Shown one piece after another: positions 6,381 to 6,984 of a stretch of DNA of 6,984 nt. The notes beneath the pieces were generated by a model. The model made no database searches. It was given only the letters and a program-made list of their open reading frames with translations, and was not told where the DNA came from. This DNA comes from Myxococcales bacterium (GTDB lineage: Bacteria > Myxococcota_A > Polyangia > Polyangiales > JADJMO01): contig JAJXTK010000343.1 of assembly GCA_021783935.1 (NCBI GenBank), forward strand, positions 1 through 6,984, read 5' to 3'. The first letter of the stretch is position 1. Each line of letters opens with the position of its first letter. The translations under genes were made by a program, and so were the position numbers.

Positions 6381-6984
6381 ATGCCCCCGTCCGTGACCGC
6401 GCTGCCTTCTGGCGCGATCGATGGCAAGAGCTGGCTTTCCGCCACGATCGAAGCGCGACAGCGCGCCCACGAGTCGGCGGCGCCGGACGCCCGTGCCCTC
6501 GCGGCGGTGAGGCTCGCGCGCGCGTGGAGCTTCGCGGGGGACGACGGCGCGGGGGTGCGCATGCTCATGGCGGAGCGGCGCTTCCATCGGCAGCGGGGCG
6601 CGGAGGTCGACGTCGCGCGCTGCGAGGTCGGCCTGGCCGAGCTCGCGCTGGTCGCCGACGACGAGGATCGGGCGGCCGTCCACCTCGAGCACGCCGCCGC
6701 GGGCGGCGCGGACGAGCTCCCTGCGCGCCAGATCGTGGCCGCGTGGATCGCGCTTCGGCGCGGCTCGCAGCGCCCGCCTCCCGACGCGGCGGCGGTGAAG
6801 CTGCCGTGGGTCGTCGAGCTCGCCGACGCCTTCGCGCTGGAGCTCCTGTGGCTGCGCGAGGAGCCGGGGGTCGAGCTGCTCGGCGCCGACGTGCGCACGC
6901 GCGCGCTCGCGGAGCTCGTCCGGGCGGCGCGGGCGAAGGACGCCGGCGGCGTGCATCGCGCCCTTCGTGCGCTCGAGACGGCGG
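6381..6984 (+). CDS. Helical, possibly TPR-like protein of unknown function (3' truncated)
   Basis: An open frame of 201 codons runs from the ATG at 6381 to the window edge without a stop. It has strong GC at third positions, and an in-frame TAG at 6366-6368 rules out a longer N-terminus. The product has no signal peptide and no membrane segment. It is rich in Ala, Arg, Glu and Leu and looks all-helical. Pairs of helices such as ALAAVRLARAWSFAGDDGAG (about 39-58), ARCEVGLAELALVADDEDRA (79-98) and VRTRALAELVRAARAKD (171-187) are spaced like TPR or similar solenoid repeats, but no repeat is clean enough to call with certainty. GGAG abuts the ATG with no spacing, so it is not a normal ribosome-binding site for 6381; it lies 12 nt before an in-frame GTG at 6393. 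The function cannot be inferred, and any catalytic or output domain would lie beyond the window. Confidence 0.7.
   Translation, partial: MPPSVTALPSGAIDGKSWLSATIEARQRAHESAAPDARALAAVRLARAWSFAGDDGAGVRMLMAERRFHRQRGAEVDVARCEVGLAELALVADDEDRAAVHLEHAAAGGADELPARQIVAAWIALRRGSQRPPPDAAAVKLPWVVELADAFALELLWLREEPGVELLGADVRTRALAELVRAARAKDAGGVHRALRALETA

Noticed and set aside
6315..6956. Minus-strand open frames (213 and 177 codons) at the right end
   Set aside because: The plus-strand frame from 6381 has better third-position GC and a promoter-like region. The minus frames are its complements and look like low-complexity shadows.

Overview
The window is very GC-rich (roughly 70% by eye) and has the strong third-position GC bias of a Myxococcota/deltaproteobacterial-type genome. 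The evidence for that placement is the codon bias, a two-permease Mla-type operon, an unassigned outer-membrane barrel and a CCCTCCCCCGC-type palindromic intergenic repeat. It is an inference; no rRNA or other phylogenetic marker is present. Six complete genes and two edge-truncated genes fill the window, mostly with cell-envelope functions.

Layout. (1) 1-1801, plus strand: the end of an ABC ATPase (cut by the window edge inside Walker A), then a MacB/YknZ-type FtsX-domain permease 10 nt downstream. Together they form a two-gene MacB-like exporter or lipoprotein-handling transporter. (2) 1807-4249, minus strand: a tightly packed mlaE1-mlaE2-mlaF set (two different MlaE/YrbE-like permeases and one MlaF-like ATPase), read toward the MacB permease and meeting it tail to tail with 5 nt between the stop codons. 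(3) 4250-4474: a 225-nt gap holding a roughly 108-bp double-hairpin repeat of REP/BIME type. (4) 4475-5017, minus strand: trmL, a SPOUT tRNA wobble-base 2'-O-methyltransferase. (5) 5018-5127: a divergent control region with two overlapping promoter-like elements and two small GC hairpins. (6) 5128-6246, plus strand: a secreted, probably outer-membrane beta-barrel protein of unknown role. (7) 6247-6380: a short gap with a 14-bp palindrome and a promoter-like element almost touching the next start codon. (8) 6381-end, plus strand: the start of a helical, possibly TPR-like protein cut by the window edge.

How they fit together. Mla/Mce-type transporters move phospholipids between inner and outer membranes, and MacB/Lol-type transporters couple ATP hydrolysis to periplasmic conformational work, so positions 1-4249 are two envelope ABC systems back to back. 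The Mla set lacks the MCE (MlaD), MlaC and MlaB partners inside the window. Its two non-identical permeases suggest a heterodimeric channel like the actinobacterial YrbE-A/B pair. I saw no CRISPR array, transposase, phage gene, toxin-antitoxin pair or RNA gene. The points most worth a second look are the paired permeases, an altered ABC signature (LGDGM) in the MlaF-like ATPase, the double-hairpin repeat, and the unassigned barrel with its shared divergent promoter region.
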